DNA of 64,000 nt from Nitrosospira briensis C-128 (GTDB taxonomy: Bacteria; Pseudomonadota; Gammaproteobacteria; Burkholderiales; Nitrosomonadaceae): the NCBI RefSeq assembly GCF_000619905.2, contig NZ_CP012371.1:1550001-1614000 (forward strand). The letters are read 5' to 3'. The notes beneath the pieces were generated by a model that had not been told where the DNA came from, did not search any database, and saw only the letters and a list, made by a program, of their open reading frames with translations. Position numbers and translations under genes: made by a program. Positions 44,048-53,285 of this stretch are shown piece after piece. Each line of letters starts with the position of its first letter. Position 1 is the stretch's first letter.

Positions 44048-44312
44048 TGTTCCTCCTGCAGTTGGTGGTCATGATAATGCCGATGATATTTTCTCAGTAT
44101 AGAAGAAAACTCGACTTTATACCGTCAACGTATGCTCGGCTGCGCTACTGATTTTTAAAAAATTCCGGTGTTCGCCAGATGGGGGCGCCCAGGACAGGGG
44201 GAAATGTGGAGGATGTAGGCCGGGCGGAGCGGCGGGAAGTAATGTTATATCTTATTTTATAAGGGAAAAAGGTCCTGCAAATGGCGAGCAATTCGCCCGC
44301 CATTCCCGGCAA

Positions 44313-44552
44313 TTAGGACTTCAGTGCCGACATCGGTGCACCAAAGTTGATGTGGAAAGGTGCGCCATTGATGACAATTGCGGGCACCGACTTGACGCCA
44401 GCCGCTTCAGCAGCCGCGATACGATCCTTTTGCTCGCCGAGATTCACGAGTTCAACCTCGTAACGGTCGGTGTCCAGAGCGTCCGCAATCTGCCGCTCGG
44501 CTTCGACACATACGGGACAGCCAGCGTGATAAAAGGTAGCAGGTGTTTTCAT
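44313..44552 (-). CDS. Thioredoxin/glutaredoxin-like small protein
   Basis: The 79-residue protein has the redox pair Cys12-Cys15 in FYHAGCPVCVEAERQI, followed by VELVNLGEQKDRIAAAEAAG and the cis-proline segment VKSVPAIVINGAPFHI. This is a compact thioredoxin fold similar to glutaredoxin-like proteins. GGAGAG lies upstream of ATG 44552. Substrate unknown. Confidence 0.85.
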   Translation of the reverse strand: MKTPATFYHAGCPVCVEAERQIADALDTDRYEVELVNLGEQKDRIAAAEAAGVKSVPAIVINGAPFHINFGAPMSALKS

Positions 44553-44842
44553 AGTCGACTCTCCAAAAAATTTAAATGTCAGTGGGGGCTACCCACGTTC
44601 GCAAGAACCAGTTGATGTTACCATGCGACCGGGTATTATAGTCGTTGCCCCAACCTTGCGCCAGCCTCATCAGGATTATGCTCAGCCTTAACTCCTTGAC
44701 GGCACATCCGGAACGGATGAGGTATCGAGTAGCGCACGCTCGATCAAATACCCGGATTATTGATTGGCCCCCTTGGTTTACGCTGATGTGTCCGCATAAG
44801 CCCAACTAGGGCGCGGTTACTGGCACTGGAGGGCACCTGTGG
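44553..44842. other. Gene-free region between the thioredoxin-like gene and rsmI
   Basis: About 290 bp. I looked for RNase P RNA and other structured RNA, since rnpB can lie near this locus in related genomes, and saw no match to the conserved core. No supported gene. Confidence 0.4.
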
Positions 44843-45718
44843 CTACTTTGGTTGATTTTTCTCCCGTTGTAGTAAAAGAGCCTGCGAATAAAGTGTATTT
44901 TTGCTTTCGCCGCTGATCTCCGCAGATAGTGTTACCGCATGCTTTAGCGGCAAGTCGCGCAACAATAGCTTCAGTATGTGTTGGGCCTGTTCAGTCAATT
45001 CCGCCGGGTTCGGCGCTTCTGCGCCGGATACCAGCAGTACGAACTCGCCCTTTTGACGATTGGTGTCAGCCTGGAGCCAGACCAGAGCGTCGCCGAGCTC
45101 GCAACTGTGGATGGTCTCGAATAATTTTGTCAATTCTCTCGCAATCGTGACTCGGCGTTGGTCGCCCAGCACCTTGGCCAAGTCGGTCAGACACTCGAGA
45201 ATGCGGTGGGGCGCCTCGTAGAATATGATGGTGTATGACTGTAATTTCAACGCTTCCAGCTCCCGCCGCCGCTGCCCACCGCTGGCGGGGAGAAAACCAT
45301 AAAATAGAAACTGGGCCGTGGTGATTCCTGCTGCCGAGAGAGCGCACACTGCCGCGCTGGGGCCAGGGATCGGGACTACTTTATATCCCTGTTCCCGCAC
45401 CAACTTAACGAGAATTGCCCCGGGGTCGGATATTCCCGGGGTGCCTGCATCGGTAACGAGCGCCACTGCTTGGCCGCGCGACAACAAATTGACGACCTTT
45501 TCTACCGTGGCGTTTTCATTGTGGCGATGCAAGGCCATCATCTTTCTATTTATCGAATAATGCCTCAATAAATTAGCGGTGGTGCGGGTATCCTCTGCGG
45601 CAATCACATCCACTGCCGAAAGTATATCCAGCGCGCGCAGGGTGATGTCGCGCAGGTTTCCTATCGGTGTAGCCACTATATATAACGTGCCCGGCGCGGG
45701 TAATTCCTTTGATTGCAT
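44843..45718 (-). CDS. rsmI: 16S rRNA 2'-O-methyltransferase RsmI
   Basis: The 291-residue enzyme methylates the 2'-OH of C1402 in 16S rRNA. It starts ELPAPGTLYIVATPIGNLRD and has DVIAAEDTRTTANLLRHYSI, LVTDAGTPGISDPGAILVKL, PIPGPSAAVCALSAAGI and the FYEAPHRILECLTDLAKVLG segment typical of RsmI. It is divergent from the yraN gene, with which it shares the intergenic promoter region. Confidence 0.95.
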   Translation of the reverse strand: MQSKELPAPGTLYIVATPIGNLRDITLRALDILSAVDVIAAEDTRTTANLLRHYSINRKMMALHRHNENATVEKVVNLLSRGQAVALVTDAGTPGISDPGAILVKLVREQGYKVVPIPGPSAAVCALSAAGITTAQFLFYGFLPASGGQRRRELEALKLQSYTIIFYEAPHRILECLTDLAKVLGDQRRVTIARELTKLFETIHSCELGDALVWLQADTNRQKGEFVLLVSGAEAPNPAELTEQAQHILKLLLRDLPLKHAVTLSAEISGESKNTLYSQALLLQREKNQPK

Positions 45719-45720
45719 TT

Positions 45721-45744
45721 GGCGGTGTTTGGCGGTGTTTGGCG
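45721..45744. repeat. Tandem GGCGGTGTTT repeat in the rsmI/yraN divergent region
   Basis: Two copies of GGCGGTGTTT followed by GGCG lie directly upstream of the rsmI start codon. They fall in the divergent control region and could contribute to binding of a regulator or arise by slippage. Confidence 0.6.
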
Positions 45745-45753
45745 ATTGCTGGG

Positions 45754-46164
45754 ATGCGGGGTATTGTAAAATATATCTTTATCGGTATCTGGATAACTGC
45801 GCGGTGCATTTATGGGGCATTCAAATTGAATGGGAACGAGGCGGAGCGCTATGCGGAAGCGTTTCTTCGGCGCCATGATCTCGTTTTGCTCCAAAGGAAT
45901 TACCGTTGCCGCTTTGGCGAAATTGATCTCATCATGCAAGATGGTACGACATTGGTGTTCGTCGAGGTGCGTATGCGTACAGGTCCAGCCTTCGGTGGCG
46001 CGGCAGGCAGCATAACTTTTGTGAAGCAAAAAAAATTGCTATGTGCGGCGCGCCACTATCTCGCTGCCCTGAAGTTCGAGCCGTCGTGCCGTTTCGATGC
46101 GGTATTATTGTCGGGCCGTGACGGTAAGGAGGTTGAATGGATCAGGAACGCTTTTGGAGAATAG
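45754..46164 (+). CDS. UPF0102 (YraN) family nuclease-like protein
   Basis: The product has the YraN core: NGNEAERYAEAFLRRHDLVL, LQRNYRCRFGEIDLIMQDGT and LVFVEVRMRTGPAFGGAAGS, an arrangement (GEIDLI...FVEVR) shared with Holliday junction resolvase-like nucleases. The start is uncertain. ATG 45754 is used; the residues it adds before the core are hydrophobic and unusual for the family. TTG 45826, eight bases after GGGG, would start right at the core. The gene is divergent from rsmI, a conserved pairing. Confidence 0.8.
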   Translation: MRGIVKYIFIGIWITARCIYGAFKLNGNEAERYAEAFLRRHDLVLLQRNYRCRFGEIDLIMQDGTTLVFVEVRMRTGPAFGGAAGSITFVKQKKLLCAARHYLAALKFEPSCRFDAVLLSGRDGKEVEWIRNAFGE

Positions 46165-46272
46165 CAGCATACCATGCGTGATGGAAACGGCTTGTGCTCG
46201 TTTGGATTATAAAATTGCTGGAACCGCGCCGCATGATGCTGATGCGGTTATTTATTTTTGTTAGGGGTATGA

Positions 46273-46854
46273 ATGCTTAATCGGAATTTGAAGTGGTTGC
46301 TGATATTGTTGTTTCCCTTCCTTTCAGGCTGTGCAGTGCTGGTGGCGGCCGGCGTGGTGTCGGGTGTTGGCGCCGGCGCGGCGGTATCCCAGGACCGGCG
46401 CACCAGTGGCATGTTCGTGGAAGATGAGGGGATCGAGTTTAAGGGCGGCCGGCGGATCAGCGAGAAGATGGGCAGAGATGTTAATGTCAACGTCACCAGC
46501 TTCAATCGTAACGTGCTGCTTACAGGCGAGGCGCCGACCGATGGATTGAAGAAAGAGATTGGGAAACTGGTGACGGGTGTTGAGAACGTACGGAAAGTCA
46601 CCAATGAGATAGCGGTAGGTGAGGTGAGTTCATTCGGTTCCCGCAGCAATGATGCGTTGCTCACATCCAAGGTCAAGGCACGTTTTCTGGATGGCGGGGA
46701 GTTTCAGGTCAATCACGTTAAAGTCGTTACTGAAAATGCTGTGGTTTATCTGCTGGGCCTGGTAAAGGCCAAGGAGGCAGACAGTGCGGTGGACATTGCA
46801 CGATCTACAAGTGGTGTCCGGAAGGTTGTGAAAGTTTTCGAATACCTGGATTAA
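46273..46854 (+). CDS. BON-domain outer membrane lipoprotein (DolP/OsmY-like)
   Basis: The 193-residue protein has a lipoprotein signal ending in LSGC (Cys20 lipidated) and two BON domains, roughly residues 60-115 and 125-190 (VNVNVTSFNRNVLLTGEAPT; VKVVTENAVVYLLGLVKAKE). This layout matches DolP/YraP, which helps outer membrane integrity. It follows the yraN gene on the same strand, an order seen with yraP in other proteobacteria. Confidence 0.88.
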   Translation: MLNRNLKWLLILLFPFLSGCAVLVAAGVVSGVGAGAAVSQDRRTSGMFVEDEGIEFKGGRRISEKMGRDVNVNVTSFNRNVLLTGEAPTDGLKKEIGKLVTGVENVRKVTNEIAVGEVSSFGSRSNDALLTSKVKARFLDGGEFQVNHVKVVTENAVVYLLGLVKAKEADSAVDIARSTSGVRKVVKVFEYLD

Positions 46855-46939
46855 ACTTTTTGGAAAGGTTGGCCGAGCCAAGATACTTGTGCTTTTTTAA
46901 GCTGGAAATGCGGAGCTGACGGGTAATAAGAGACCCATT

Positions 46940-48307
46940 GTGATTACGCCTAGTTTTGTCGCCAAACTTGTCAGTCTGCTTCCACCGGATCGGATATATA
47001 CGGACCCGGTGGATTGCTATGCCTATGCGTATGACAACACGCGAAAGATTTTTCCACCGGATGCAGTGGTATTTCCGGTTACCACCGCCGAAGTGCAGGC
47101 GGTAGTGGCGCTTTGTAACGACTTCAAGGTTCCGCTAACGCCGCGCGGACGCGGCACAGGTACCTCGGGCGGAAGTCTTCCTGAGCAGGGCGGGGTGGCG
47201 TTATCCCTGGAGCGGATGCTACGCATTGTCAACATCGATCCCGCCAATCGTGTGATTGTGGCGGAACCCGGCGTTATCAATCAGTCGATCCAGGAAGCGG
47301 CGAGGCCTCATGGCTACTTCTGGCCGCCTGATCCGTCCAGTGCGGGCTACTCAAGCATAGGGGGAAATCTGGCGACCTCCGCGGGGGGGCCACACGCCGT
47401 CAAATATGGAACGACACGTGATCACGTTTTGGGGCTCAAGGCAGTTACGGGCGCGGGAGAGATAATCCGGACGGGTTGCTATACCACCAAAGGCGTGGTG
47501 GGTTATGACCTCACACGACTTTTAATAGGCTCGGAGGGTACGCTGGCCGTTATTACGGAAGCAACACTCAAGCTTACTCCGCTCCCTCAAGCGTATGGCG
47601 GCCTCACTGTGCATTACCGGGACCTTGCGAGCTGTGCCGCAGCAATAGTCCGGGTTATGGCGCTGCCGCAGACGCCTAGCGCACTTGAGTTCCTGGATGC
47701 CGGCTCACTCAACCTGATACGTGGCCGATTCCCCGAGATGCTGCCGCTGGACGCCAATGCGATGCTGATGATTGAAATGGATGGGTCCGAGCAATATATT
47801 TCGGAATCGCGTGCGGCGATCCTTTCCGCATGCCGCAGCGAGGGACTCATCCATGCGGATGAAACAGTGGATGCCGCAAGTTTATGGCTGGCGCGAAAAA
47901 CGTTGTCTCCATTGCTACGCGATATCGCACCCAAGAAGATTAATGAGGATGTGGTTGTACCGGTTTCGGCACTACCTCGATTTCTGGACGGTTTGATGCA
48001 GCTGAGCGGTAGATATCGTATTGCCAATGTCAATTTTGGTCATGCGGGCAATGGTAATATTCATGTCAATCTGCTCGTAAATCCGGACTGCGCCGATGAG
48101 ATGAGCCGTGCGGAAAAATGCCTGAATGAAATATTCGATCTGGTGATCGAGCTCAATGGCACGCTTTCAGGCGAGCATGGCGTGGGCAGCGAAAAACGCG
48201 CGTTTGTCGGGAAGGAGATCGATGCACCAACGATAACGTTGATGAAAGCGATCAAACGCGTGTTTGACCCTAACAATATACTGAATCCGGGAAAGCTATT
48301 CCCTTGA
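46940..48307 (+). CDS. FAD-linked oxidase, GlcD/D-lactate dehydrogenase type
   Basis: The 455-residue flavoprotein has the FAD-binding PCMH domain (PRGRGTGTSGGSLPEQGGVA; WPPDPSSAGYSSIGGNLATS) and a C-terminal FAD oxidase domain ending FGHAGNGNIHVNLLVNPDC, LSGEHGVGSEKRAF and FDPNNILNPGKLFP. It is probably a glycolate oxidase GlcD subunit or D-2-hydroxyacid dehydrogenase. No glcE or glcF is adjacent. Glycolate removal after RuBisCO oxygenation would fit an autotroph and link to glycine cleavage; that is inference. Confidence 0.88.
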   Translation: MITPSFVAKLVSLLPPDRIYTDPVDCYAYAYDNTRKIFPPDAVVFPVTTAEVQAVVALCNDFKVPLTPRGRGTGTSGGSLPEQGGVALSLERMLRIVNIDPANRVIVAEPGVINQSIQEAARPHGYFWPPDPSSAGYSSIGGNLATSAGGPHAVKYGTTRDHVLGLKAVTGAGEIIRTGCYTTKGVVGYDLTRLLIGSEGTLAVITEATLKLTPLPQAYGGLTVHYRDLASCAAAIVRVMALPQTPSALEFLDAGSLNLIRGRFPEMLPLDANAMLMIEMDGSEQYISESRAAILSACRSEGLIHADETVDAASLWLARKTLSPLLRDIAPKKINEDVVVPVSALPRFLDGLMQLSGRYRIANVNFGHAGNGNIHVNLLVNPDCADEMSRAEKCLNEIFDLVIELNGTLSGEHGVGSEKRAFVGKEIDAPTITLMKAIKRVFDPNNILNPGKLFP

Positions 48308-48393
48308 ATCGTGGAATTACCTCAGCCTGAGTCTATTCCAGACCCGCCATGATGTGGAGAGCCGGGACTAAATCAGCTTTTGCTGCAGTTATG

Positions 48394-49017
48394 CTAACTT
48401 GTCGTTCTCAATAACTCGGAAAGATCATGAGCGAAAACATCGGCGTCCTTCTCACTGCTTACGTATAACCGAAGCTTTCCCTTCGTATCATAGATATAGG
48501 TACCGGTAGAGTGATCCACGGTGTGATGTCCGGGGGATTCTCCCTCCTGCTTTTGATAAATGGCCTTGAATTCTTTTGCAACCTTTTTTGTCGCCCGCTC
48601 ATCACCGTATAAACCAAGAAATGTCGGATCAAAAGCCGACAGGTATTCCTTGAGCACCGCTGCAGTATCACGTTCAGGGTCTACGGTAATGAATAATACC
48701 TGGACACGTGAAGCCTCGGGACCGAGCTCTTTCATCGCAGCCGCGAGTTTGCCCATCGTGGCGGGACATACATCGGGGCAATGGGTATAGCCAAAAAATA
48801 CGACTACCGCTTTACCCTTGAAGTCCGCAAGCGTACGCATTTTGCCGGTGTGGTCGACCAGGTCGAAATCCGCACCGAAGTTGGCGTTGGTGATATCCGT
48901 TGAGAGAAATGCCGGTTTGGGTGCATTGCCGTCGCTGCAGGCTATAAGCAGGAGCGCGGCCAGAAGCGTTGCCGCCGCTGGCCATAGTGTGCTCGAATGG
49001 AATTGCCTATGTTTCAC
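48394..49017 (-). CDS. SCO1/SenC-family copper chaperone
   Basis: The product (207 residues from GTG 49017) is a lipoprotein with lipobox LLIAC (Cys27). The thioredoxin-like SCO domain has the copper-binding cysteines in FFGYTHCPDVCPATMGKL and the histidine in HHTVDHSTGTYIYD. SCO proteins deliver copper to the CuA site of cytochrome oxidase subunit II. GTG 49017 is chosen because it starts a good signal sequence; the longer frame overlaps ctaB. It ends the cox assembly cluster. Confidence 0.9.
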   Translation of the reverse strand: MKHRQFHSSTLWPAAATLLAALLLIACSDGNAPKPAFLSTDITNANFGADFDLVDHTGKMRTLADFKGKAVVVFFGYTHCPDVCPATMGKLAAAMKELGPEASRVQVLFITVDPERDTAAVLKEYLSAFDPTFLGLYGDERATKKVAKEFKAIYQKQEGESPGHHTVDHSTGTYIYDTKGKLRLYVSSEKDADVFAHDLSELLRTTS

Positions 49018-49024
49018 ACGCCTG

Positions 49025-49930
49025 CTATAACCGGATGTAATGATCCACCAGCAGTACCGTAAACAGCGCGGCCAGATACCAGATCGAATAGCGGAATGCC
49101 CGGCGCGCAAGCTGATCGCTATAATCGAGGTATATTTTTACTGCGTAGTACAGAAATACCGCATCCAGCACCAAAGCACCGGTGATATAGATGAGCCCGC
49201 TCATTTGTGTAGCATAAGGCATCAACGTGACTGCGATGAGTATCAGCGTGTATAGCAGGACATGCAGGCGCGTGAACTTATCGCCATGAGTAACCGGGAG
49301 CATCGGCATTCCCACCTTTGCATACTCAAGCTTGCGGTACAGCGCCAGCGCCCAGAAGTGGGGCGGCGTCCAGGCGAAGATGATGAGAAACAGAAGCAGC
49401 GCATCCGAGGACACTTCTCCCGTCACCGCCGCCCAGCCGAGCACGGGCGGCATAGCGCCGGAAGCGCCGCCGATGACGATATTCTGCGGTGTGTTGGGCT
49501 TCAGTATGACGGTATATATGATCGCGTATCCGACAAACGTCCCCAACGTGAGCCACATGGTTAGCGGATTCACCAGCTGGTGAAGCATGAGTAATCCGGC
49601 CCCGCCGACCAGCGCAATAAAGAACAAGGTTTCGGGCGAGGTAACCGTTCCCTGCGGCAATGGCCTGCCACGTGTACGATTCATTATCGCATCGATCTTT
49701 TGCTCAACCAGGCAATTGACTGCCGCAGCCGCGCCGGCTACAAGCGCAATTCCCAGCGTACCAAATATCAGCGCGTTTAGCGGCACAGCGCCGGGTACCG
49801 CGAGAAACATGCCGATAACCGCAGTAAAGACGATCAGTGATACAACCCTCGGCTTCGCTAACCGATAAAAGTGTTGCATACGTGAGGCGGTCTGTTGCCA
49901 GGCAATACTCGTAGTAGACATAATGTTCAT
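49025..49930 (-). CDS. ctaB: Protohaem IX farnesyltransferase (haem O synthase)
   Basis: The 301-residue UbiA-type membrane protein makes haem O from haem b. It has the allylic diphosphate-binding motif in [19 protein letters not shown] and, in a later loop, [20 protein letters not shown]. About eight to nine membrane helices are visible. It lies 7 bp ahead of sco. Usually ctaA (haem A synthase) sits just before ctaB in such clusters; here there is only a 134-bp gap. Confidence 0.95.
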   Translation of the reverse strand: MNIMSTTSIAWQQTASRMQHFYRLAKPRVVSLIVFTAVIGMFLAVPGAVPLNALIFGTLGIALVAGAAAAVNCLVEQKIDAIMNRTRGRPLPQGTVTSPETLFFIALVGGAGLLMLHQLVNPLTMWLTLGTFVGYAIIYTVILKPNTPQNIVIGGASGAMPPVLGWAAVTGEVSSDALLLFLIIFAWTPPHFWALALYRKLEYAKVGMPMLPVTHGDKFTRLHVLLYTLILIAVTLMPYATQMSGLIYITGALVLDAVFLYYAVKIYLDYSDQLARRAFRYSIWYLAALFTVLLVDHYIRL

Positions 49931-50064
49931 CTCCTAATTCAGGCGCAGGCACTATACCTGCACTTACCGACTTCAAGGGATCGCTGCAATCGCGAGAATT
50001 TGTCAACTGTTGCAATGACCTCGACTTTCGTTTCAATGTTCCGGCGGCGCCGGCGAATATCGGT

Positions 50065-50670
50065 TCAGTGGCGCTTGTCCGTTCCCATCGCATGTTCCAA
50101 TTGGGAAACCTTGAGCAGTCGCTTGATGTCCTTCGACATCTTTGTAGGATCCACGTCTTTCGGAAAACGCATTATAAGATTTCCTATAGGATCGACAAGG
50201 TAAATATGGTCGTGCTGGGAAGCCTTCGCGGGGATGGCTTTGAGCAGGTCGCTATCCTTCGCATTAATAAACAGGGTGCCTTCAAACTCACCTGCGAGTT
50301 CCGGTGAAGGGATTTCATTATCATCGATCAGCCATAACCGCTCGATTCGATCCCGTTCGGCATTCTGCACCAGGCGCACCTGACGCATGTAATATAATTT
50401 TTTGTGACATCGCTCGTCACATTTTCCTGAGTCAACTGATACTAACGCCCATTTGCCACGAACTTGACGCATGCGAAAAATCGTCTGGTCAGTTTGATTT
50501 AAAGCGCTCCCTGTCAGGGACTTAACTTCGAGTAGTTCACCATAGTTAACACTGTCAGGCCGTACGCTTGAGAAAAATAATGCATAAGAAGCAATAATGG
50601 GCGCGCAAAACGTTAGCAGCAGTAAGATCAGCGTCCGTCTATTTTTCTTTGGGGCGATTTCGTTTGACAC
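50065..50670 (-). CDS. Uncharacterised membrane-anchored protein of the cox cluster
   Basis: The 201-residue protein has one N-terminal membrane span (ILLLLLTFCAPIIASYALFF, residues 15-34) and a periplasmic part with GKWALVSVDSGKCDERCHKK, LWLIDDNEIPSPELAG and HIYLVDPIGNLIMRFPKDVD. The last segments and a CxxxC-like DERC pair recall a SCO/thioredoxin-type fold. Proteins of this type lie between surf1 and ctaA/ctaB in many betaproteobacteria. A role in oxidase assembly is inferred. It overlaps surf1 by 32 bp. Confidence 0.75.
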   Translation of the reverse strand: MSNEIAPKKNRRTLILLLLTFCAPIIASYALFFSSVRPDSVNYGELLEVKSLTGSALNQTDQTIFRMRQVRGKWALVSVDSGKCDERCHKKLYYMRQVRLVQNAERDRIERLWLIDDNEIPSPELAGEFEGTLFINAKDSDLLKAIPAKASQHDHIYLVDPIGNLIMRFPKDVDPTKMSKDIKRLLKVSQLEHAMGTDKRH

Positions 50671-51361
50671 TTAACACCAAATAAATAATCAGTACAGCCA
50701 GCGCCATGGCAAACCACTGAAGCGCATATCCGAGATTCTTGGCGGCACCCGAATCAGGCCGCACCCACTGACGCACCAACCCATCCTTCACATCGTCTTT
50801 TTGCAATATCATCACCGGCTGCAACGTCAATCCTGTAGCGCGCCGATAACGCTCAAGGTCAAGATTTTCCCACACTTTACCCGATACAACTTCCGTTGAC
50901 AGTTCCAGTGTTTTTTGTGACGCTATCGTTGCTAATCCTGAGACAACCACCTCGCCATTTGGTGCAGGCACCTCTGGCAATTTACTACGGTCCCGATTTG
51001 CTGGCGCCCAACCCCGGTTCACCAGAACGTGCATTGAGCTTTTACCTATCCTCAGCGGGGTGATTACCTGGTAACCAGCCATTCCCTGAAATATCTTATT
51101 GTCGAGGTAAATCGTGTGTGCCGGCACATACTCGCCTCGTACCTCGACCTGACGGTACTGAAAATCTTCGACCCTGACCGGAATTTCGGGTACCGCTACA
51201 GCAGGTTCTTTCGAAAGAAGATCAAGTCGTTCCTGCCGCGATTCCTTTTCGTCGGCACGGGAAAGTTGCCAATTGCCGAGTTGTATGAAGATTACTATAC
51301 CGGCTGTGGCTGCCACTGTTGACCACAATTGCGGCGTGAATCGCCAGCCTAAAATAGTCAT
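50639..51361 (-). CDS. SURF1 family cytochrome oxidase assembly protein
   Basis: The 240-residue protein has the SURF1 layout: an N-terminal span (TVAATAGIVIFIQLGNWQLS), FQYRQVEVRGEYVPAHTIYL, GYQVITPLRIGKSSMHVLVN followed by RGWAPANRDR, and a C-terminal span near ALQWFAMALAVLIIYLVLS. SURF1 helps insert haem a into subunit I. It is divergent from the DUF2909 gene. Confidence 0.93.
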   Translation of the reverse strand: MTILGWRFTPQLWSTVAATAGIVIFIQLGNWQLSRADEKESRQERLDLLSKEPAVAVPEIPVRVEDFQYRQVEVRGEYVPAHTIYLDNKIFQGMAGYQVITPLRIGKSSMHVLVNRGWAPANRDRSKLPEVPAPNGEVVVSGLATIASQKTLELSTEVVSGKVWENLDLERYRRATGLTLQPVMILQKDDVKDGLVRQWVRPDSGAAKNLGYALQWFAMALAVLIIYLVLSVKRNRPKEK

Positions 51362-51421
51362 TGGATAGTATGCAGAACTCGGCTAAACTTGTTCTCAGAC
51401 CCAATAACTACAGGACTGACC

Positions 51422-51616
51422 TTGAAAATCGTTGTCGTTCTATTTCTCCTCTTTATCCTCGGCAGTCTGGCGTCCGCGCTATATTACGTAATCAAGGATA
51501 AAGGAAACGGCATACGTGCGGTTAAGTCCTTGACTCTGCGCGTTGGGCTATCAGTTTTTCTGTTTGCCATGCTCATGCTGGGGACCTATTTGGGATTCAT
51601 ACCGCTGAGTCATTAA
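51422..51616 (+). CDS. DUF2909 small twin-span membrane protein
   Basis: The 64-residue protein has two membrane spans, KIVVVLFLLFILGSLASALY and RVGLSVFLFAMLMLGTYLGF, joined by a KDKGNGIRAVKSLTL loop. This is the DUF2909 pattern found inside cox clusters. TTG 51422 has AGGA upstream and gives the usual family start; TTG 51389 is an alternative. It is the only plus-strand gene in the cluster. Function unknown. Confidence 0.82.
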   Translation: MKIVVVLFLLFILGSLASALYYVIKDKGNGIRAVKSLTLRVGLSVFLFAMLMLGTYLGFIPLSH

Positions 51617-51640
51617 TACCCAGCGGTACGATTTACCTGC

Positions 51641-52492
51641 TTATACAAGCCAGTAGACGAATATGAACAGGCCCAGCCAGACCACGTCCACAAAGTGCCA
51701 GTACCAGGCAACACCTTCAAAGCCGAAATGATTCTCCGGCGTGAAATGACCCGACAGTACGCGGCAATAGATGACGAACAGCATAATGGAACCCAGCGTC
51801 ACGTGGAAGCCGTGGAAACCCGTCAGCATGAAAAAGGTTGCGCCATAGGCGCCGCTCGTCATCTTGAGGTTGAGGTCGGAGTAGGCATGGCCGTATTCAT
51901 AAGCCTGCAGGCCGACAAAGAGAAACCCCAGGGCAAAGGTGAGGAACAATCCCAGTTTGAGCTGGCCGCGCTTATTCAGCTTGAGCGCCCAGTGCGCCCA
52001 AGTGACCGTCACCCCCGAGGTCAACAGCAGGACGGTATTGATTGCCGGCAGGCCCCACGGGCCCATGGGGAGGAATTTCTCGGTGATGCCGGGACCGGCT
52101 GTCGGCCAATCCGCCGTGAAATTCGGCCACAGTATTTTATGTTCGAGATCGCCCAGGTCGGGAATGGAATGCGCCCGCATGTAGTACAACGCGCCAAAGA
52201 AGGCGCCAAAAAACATGACTTCGGAAAGAATGAACCAGCTCATCCCCCAGCGGAAAGACGCATCCACCTGCTTATTGAACTTGCCGCTCTCGCTTTCCCG
52301 CGCCACGGTGCGAAACCAGCCGAACAGCATGTAGAAGAGTATGGCAAAGCCCAATGTCAGCATCGCGTAGCCCACTGGCATCTTATTGACCGAGAACGCC
52401 GCGCCAAACCCCATGAAAAACAATGCTATCGACCCGGTCATAGGCCAGGTCGATGGCGCTGGAACGTAATAATTGCTTCCTTCCTGGCTCAT
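51641..52492 (-). CDS. ctaE: Cytochrome c oxidase subunit III
   Basis: The 283-residue protein has seven membrane helices and typical subunit III segments: WGMSWFILSEVMFFGAFFGA, GVTVTWAHWALKLNKRGQLK, FFMLTGFHGFHVTLGSIMLF, and the end FEGVAWYWHFVDVVWLGLFI. It stabilises the core oxidase. It converges with the DUF2909 gene. Confidence 0.96.
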   Translation of the reverse strand: MSQEGSNYYVPAPSTWPMTGSIALFFMGFGAAFSVNKMPVGYAMLTLGFAILFYMLFGWFRTVARESESGKFNKQVDASFRWGMSWFILSEVMFFGAFFGALYYMRAHSIPDLGDLEHKILWPNFTADWPTAGPGITEKFLPMGPWGLPAINTVLLLTSGVTVTWAHWALKLNKRGQLKLGLFLTFALGFLFVGLQAYEYGHAYSDLNLKMTSGAYGATFFMLTGFHGFHVTLGSIMLFVIYCRVLSGHFTPENHFGFEGVAWYWHFVDVVWLGLFIFVYWLV

Positions 52493-52524
52493 GCTCTTTC
52501 TCCTGCTTGTAATTGATTAATTTT

Positions 52525-52731
52525 CTATGTCACCAACTTAACTAGCAACACCAAGGCTAATACAAACACCGCGGCACCAATAATTCCCCCGATTACCACC
52601 TGCGCCGGAGTCAACGAACTTGCATCCATTTCGAGATCGCTTTTCTTGCGAACACCGAAGAAAGCCCAGGATACTGCCTTTGCAACCTGCAAAAAAGTCG
52701 CCTTTTTCGGTTTTGTGCTGTCGTCCTTCAA
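52525..52731 (-). CDS. DUF2970 small membrane protein
   Basis: The 68-residue protein has ATFLQVAKAVSWAFFGVRKK and one C-terminal span (VVIGGIIGAAVFVLALVLLV), the DUF2970 pattern. It overlaps the ctaG end by 4 bp and precedes ctaE, so it is part of the cox operon. Function unknown; an assembly role is inferred from position. Confidence 0.85.
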   Translation of the reverse strand: MKDDSTKPKKATFLQVAKAVSWAFFGVRKKSDLEMDASSLTPAQVVIGGIIGAAVFVLALVLLVKLVT

Positions 52732-53285
52732 CCTTTATCGACTTCGCTTTTCGTATTCGCAGCCTGGTCGACTCCAATTTCAAAAAAGGTGTACGAAATA
52801 GTAACGGTATTCACATCTGTTGGAAGCCCGGGTTCTATCATGAATTGAACCGGCATCTGCCGTGTCTCATTGGGCTTCATTACCTGTTTGCTGAAACAAA
52901 AGCACTCAAGTTTCTTCAGATGTTTGACCAGCAGCATCGGACTGTAGCTGGGTATCGCCTGACCGCTGATTTCCCGATTGGAGTTATTTGTAACTTCGTA
53001 CATTACCTCCACCAATTCGCCGGGATGTACACGCAGACTGGATTGCAGGGATTTGAACTGCCAAGGCAGCCCGCGCGTATTGGCGTCTAATTCGACCGTT
53101 ACCCAACGGGCGGTATCTACTTGCGAGTTCTCGGTAAGCGTATCCGCCTGCAAAAGATTATTGAGTCCCGTCACATCGCAAATCTTCTCGTAAAACGGAA
53201 CCAACGCGAAGCCGAAAACGAACATGACCACTGAAAAAATCAGTAGCTTCTTCATTATTACGGTATTTGCTTGGATTACGCTCAT
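52728..53285 (-). CDS. ctaG: Cytochrome c oxidase assembly protein CtaG (Cox11)
   Basis: The 185-residue protein inserts copper into the CuB site of subunit I. It has one N-terminal span (KKLLIFSVVMFVFGFALVPF), then YEKICDVTGLNN and the copper-binding KLECFCFSKQVMKPNE segment. ATG 53285 overlaps the stop of the small protein upstream (ATGA), so their translation is probably coupled. Confidence 0.94.
   Translation of the reverse strand: MSVIQANTVIMKKLLIFSVVMFVFGFALVPFYEKICDVTGLNNLLQADTLTENSQVDTARWVTVELDANTRGLPWQFKSLQSSLRVHPGELVEVMYEVTNNSNREISGQAIPSYSPMLLVKHLKKLECFCFSKQVMKPNETRQMPVQFMIEPGLPTDVNTVTISYTFFEIGVDQAANTKSEVDKG

Noticed and set aside
44186-44842. RNase P RNA near rsmI
   Set aside because: The GC-rich stretch near 44190-44240 lacks the conserved rnpB core segments such as the GAGGAAAGTCC block.
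51695-52516. 273-codon open frame antisense to ctaE
   Set aside because: Shadow of subunit III; low-complexity composition without motifs.
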